Under the pieces are notes generated by a model. That model saw only the letters and a list, made by a program, of their open reading frames with translations. It did not search any database and had not been told where the DNA came from. This document shows positions 6,944 to 6,960 of a stretch of 6,960 bases of DNA, one piece after another. The translations under genes and the position numbers were made by a program. The first letter of the stretch is position 1. Each line of letters opens with the position of its first letter. The DNA is from Cyclobacteriaceae bacterium (lineage in GTDB: Bacteria; Bacteroidota; Bacteroidia; Cytophagales; Cyclobacteriaceae). The DNA is taken from the NCBI GenBank assembly GCA_009885605.1, contig VFKK01000036.1, positions 1 through 6,960 on the forward strand, read 5' to 3'.

Positions 6944-6960
6944 AGTTTTAAGACTTGGGA

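Noticed and set aside
6865..6958. Minus-strand frame open from the right edge to a TAG in the folA upstream region, possibly the tail of another gene
   Set aside because: It is about 30 codons long, runs through the palindromic repeat and A/T-rich DNA, and gives no recognisable protein sequence.
1..6960. Search for CRISPR arrays, tRNA/rRNA genes, insertion sequences, phage or defence genes
   Set aside because: I saw no regularly spaced repeats, cloverleaf-like segments, transposase motifs or known defence domains. The genes are conserved housekeeping or signalling types.

Overview
The window looks like ordinary chromosome of a Bacteroidota bacterium, most likely of the Cytophagales/Cyclobacteriaceae type (Algoriphagus-like). 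This is inferred from moderate GC with A/T-rich gaps, the absence of Shine-Dalgarno sequences before the starts, promoter-like boxes resembling the Bacteroidota TTTG / TAnnTTTG pattern, and the style of the proteins. No phylogenetic test was possible.

Layout: the left 2.8 kb is one plus-strand gene for a membrane-bound hybrid sensor histidine kinase. It is cut by the window edge at its 5' end. From about 2.86 kb to 6.81 kb everything is on the minus strand. Read in the direction of transcription, the order is dihydrofolate reductase (folA), a DHRS7-like short-chain dehydrogenase, CinA (competence/damage-inducible family, NMN amidase fusion), and the E2 acyltransferase of a 2-oxo acid dehydrogenase complex. 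The two blocks converge at about 2.83-2.86 kb on a compact hairpin with an A-run before it and a T-rich stretch after it, which can serve as a terminator in both directions.

folA, the SDR gene and cinA are packed tightly (3-nt and 22-nt gaps) and probably form one transcript. The E2 gene follows after an 87-nt A/T-rich gap that may carry its own promoter. The links are loose: folA and the SDR use nicotinamide cofactors, CinA-family enzymes clean up NMN and pyridine-nucleotide by-products, and E2 works in an NAD+-reducing complex. Whether this grouping is functional or only conserved gene order cannot be told from the sequence.

The right-hand 154 nt carry no gene that I can support. They hold the probable folA promoter region and a 20-bp imperfect palindrome of a kind that looks like a dispersed intergenic repeat. 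I see no tRNA, rRNA, CRISPR array, insertion sequence, phage gene or defence system. I found no undescribed system here; the best leads are the palindromic repeat, the unassigned sensor domain of the kinase, and the folA-SDR-cinA cluster.
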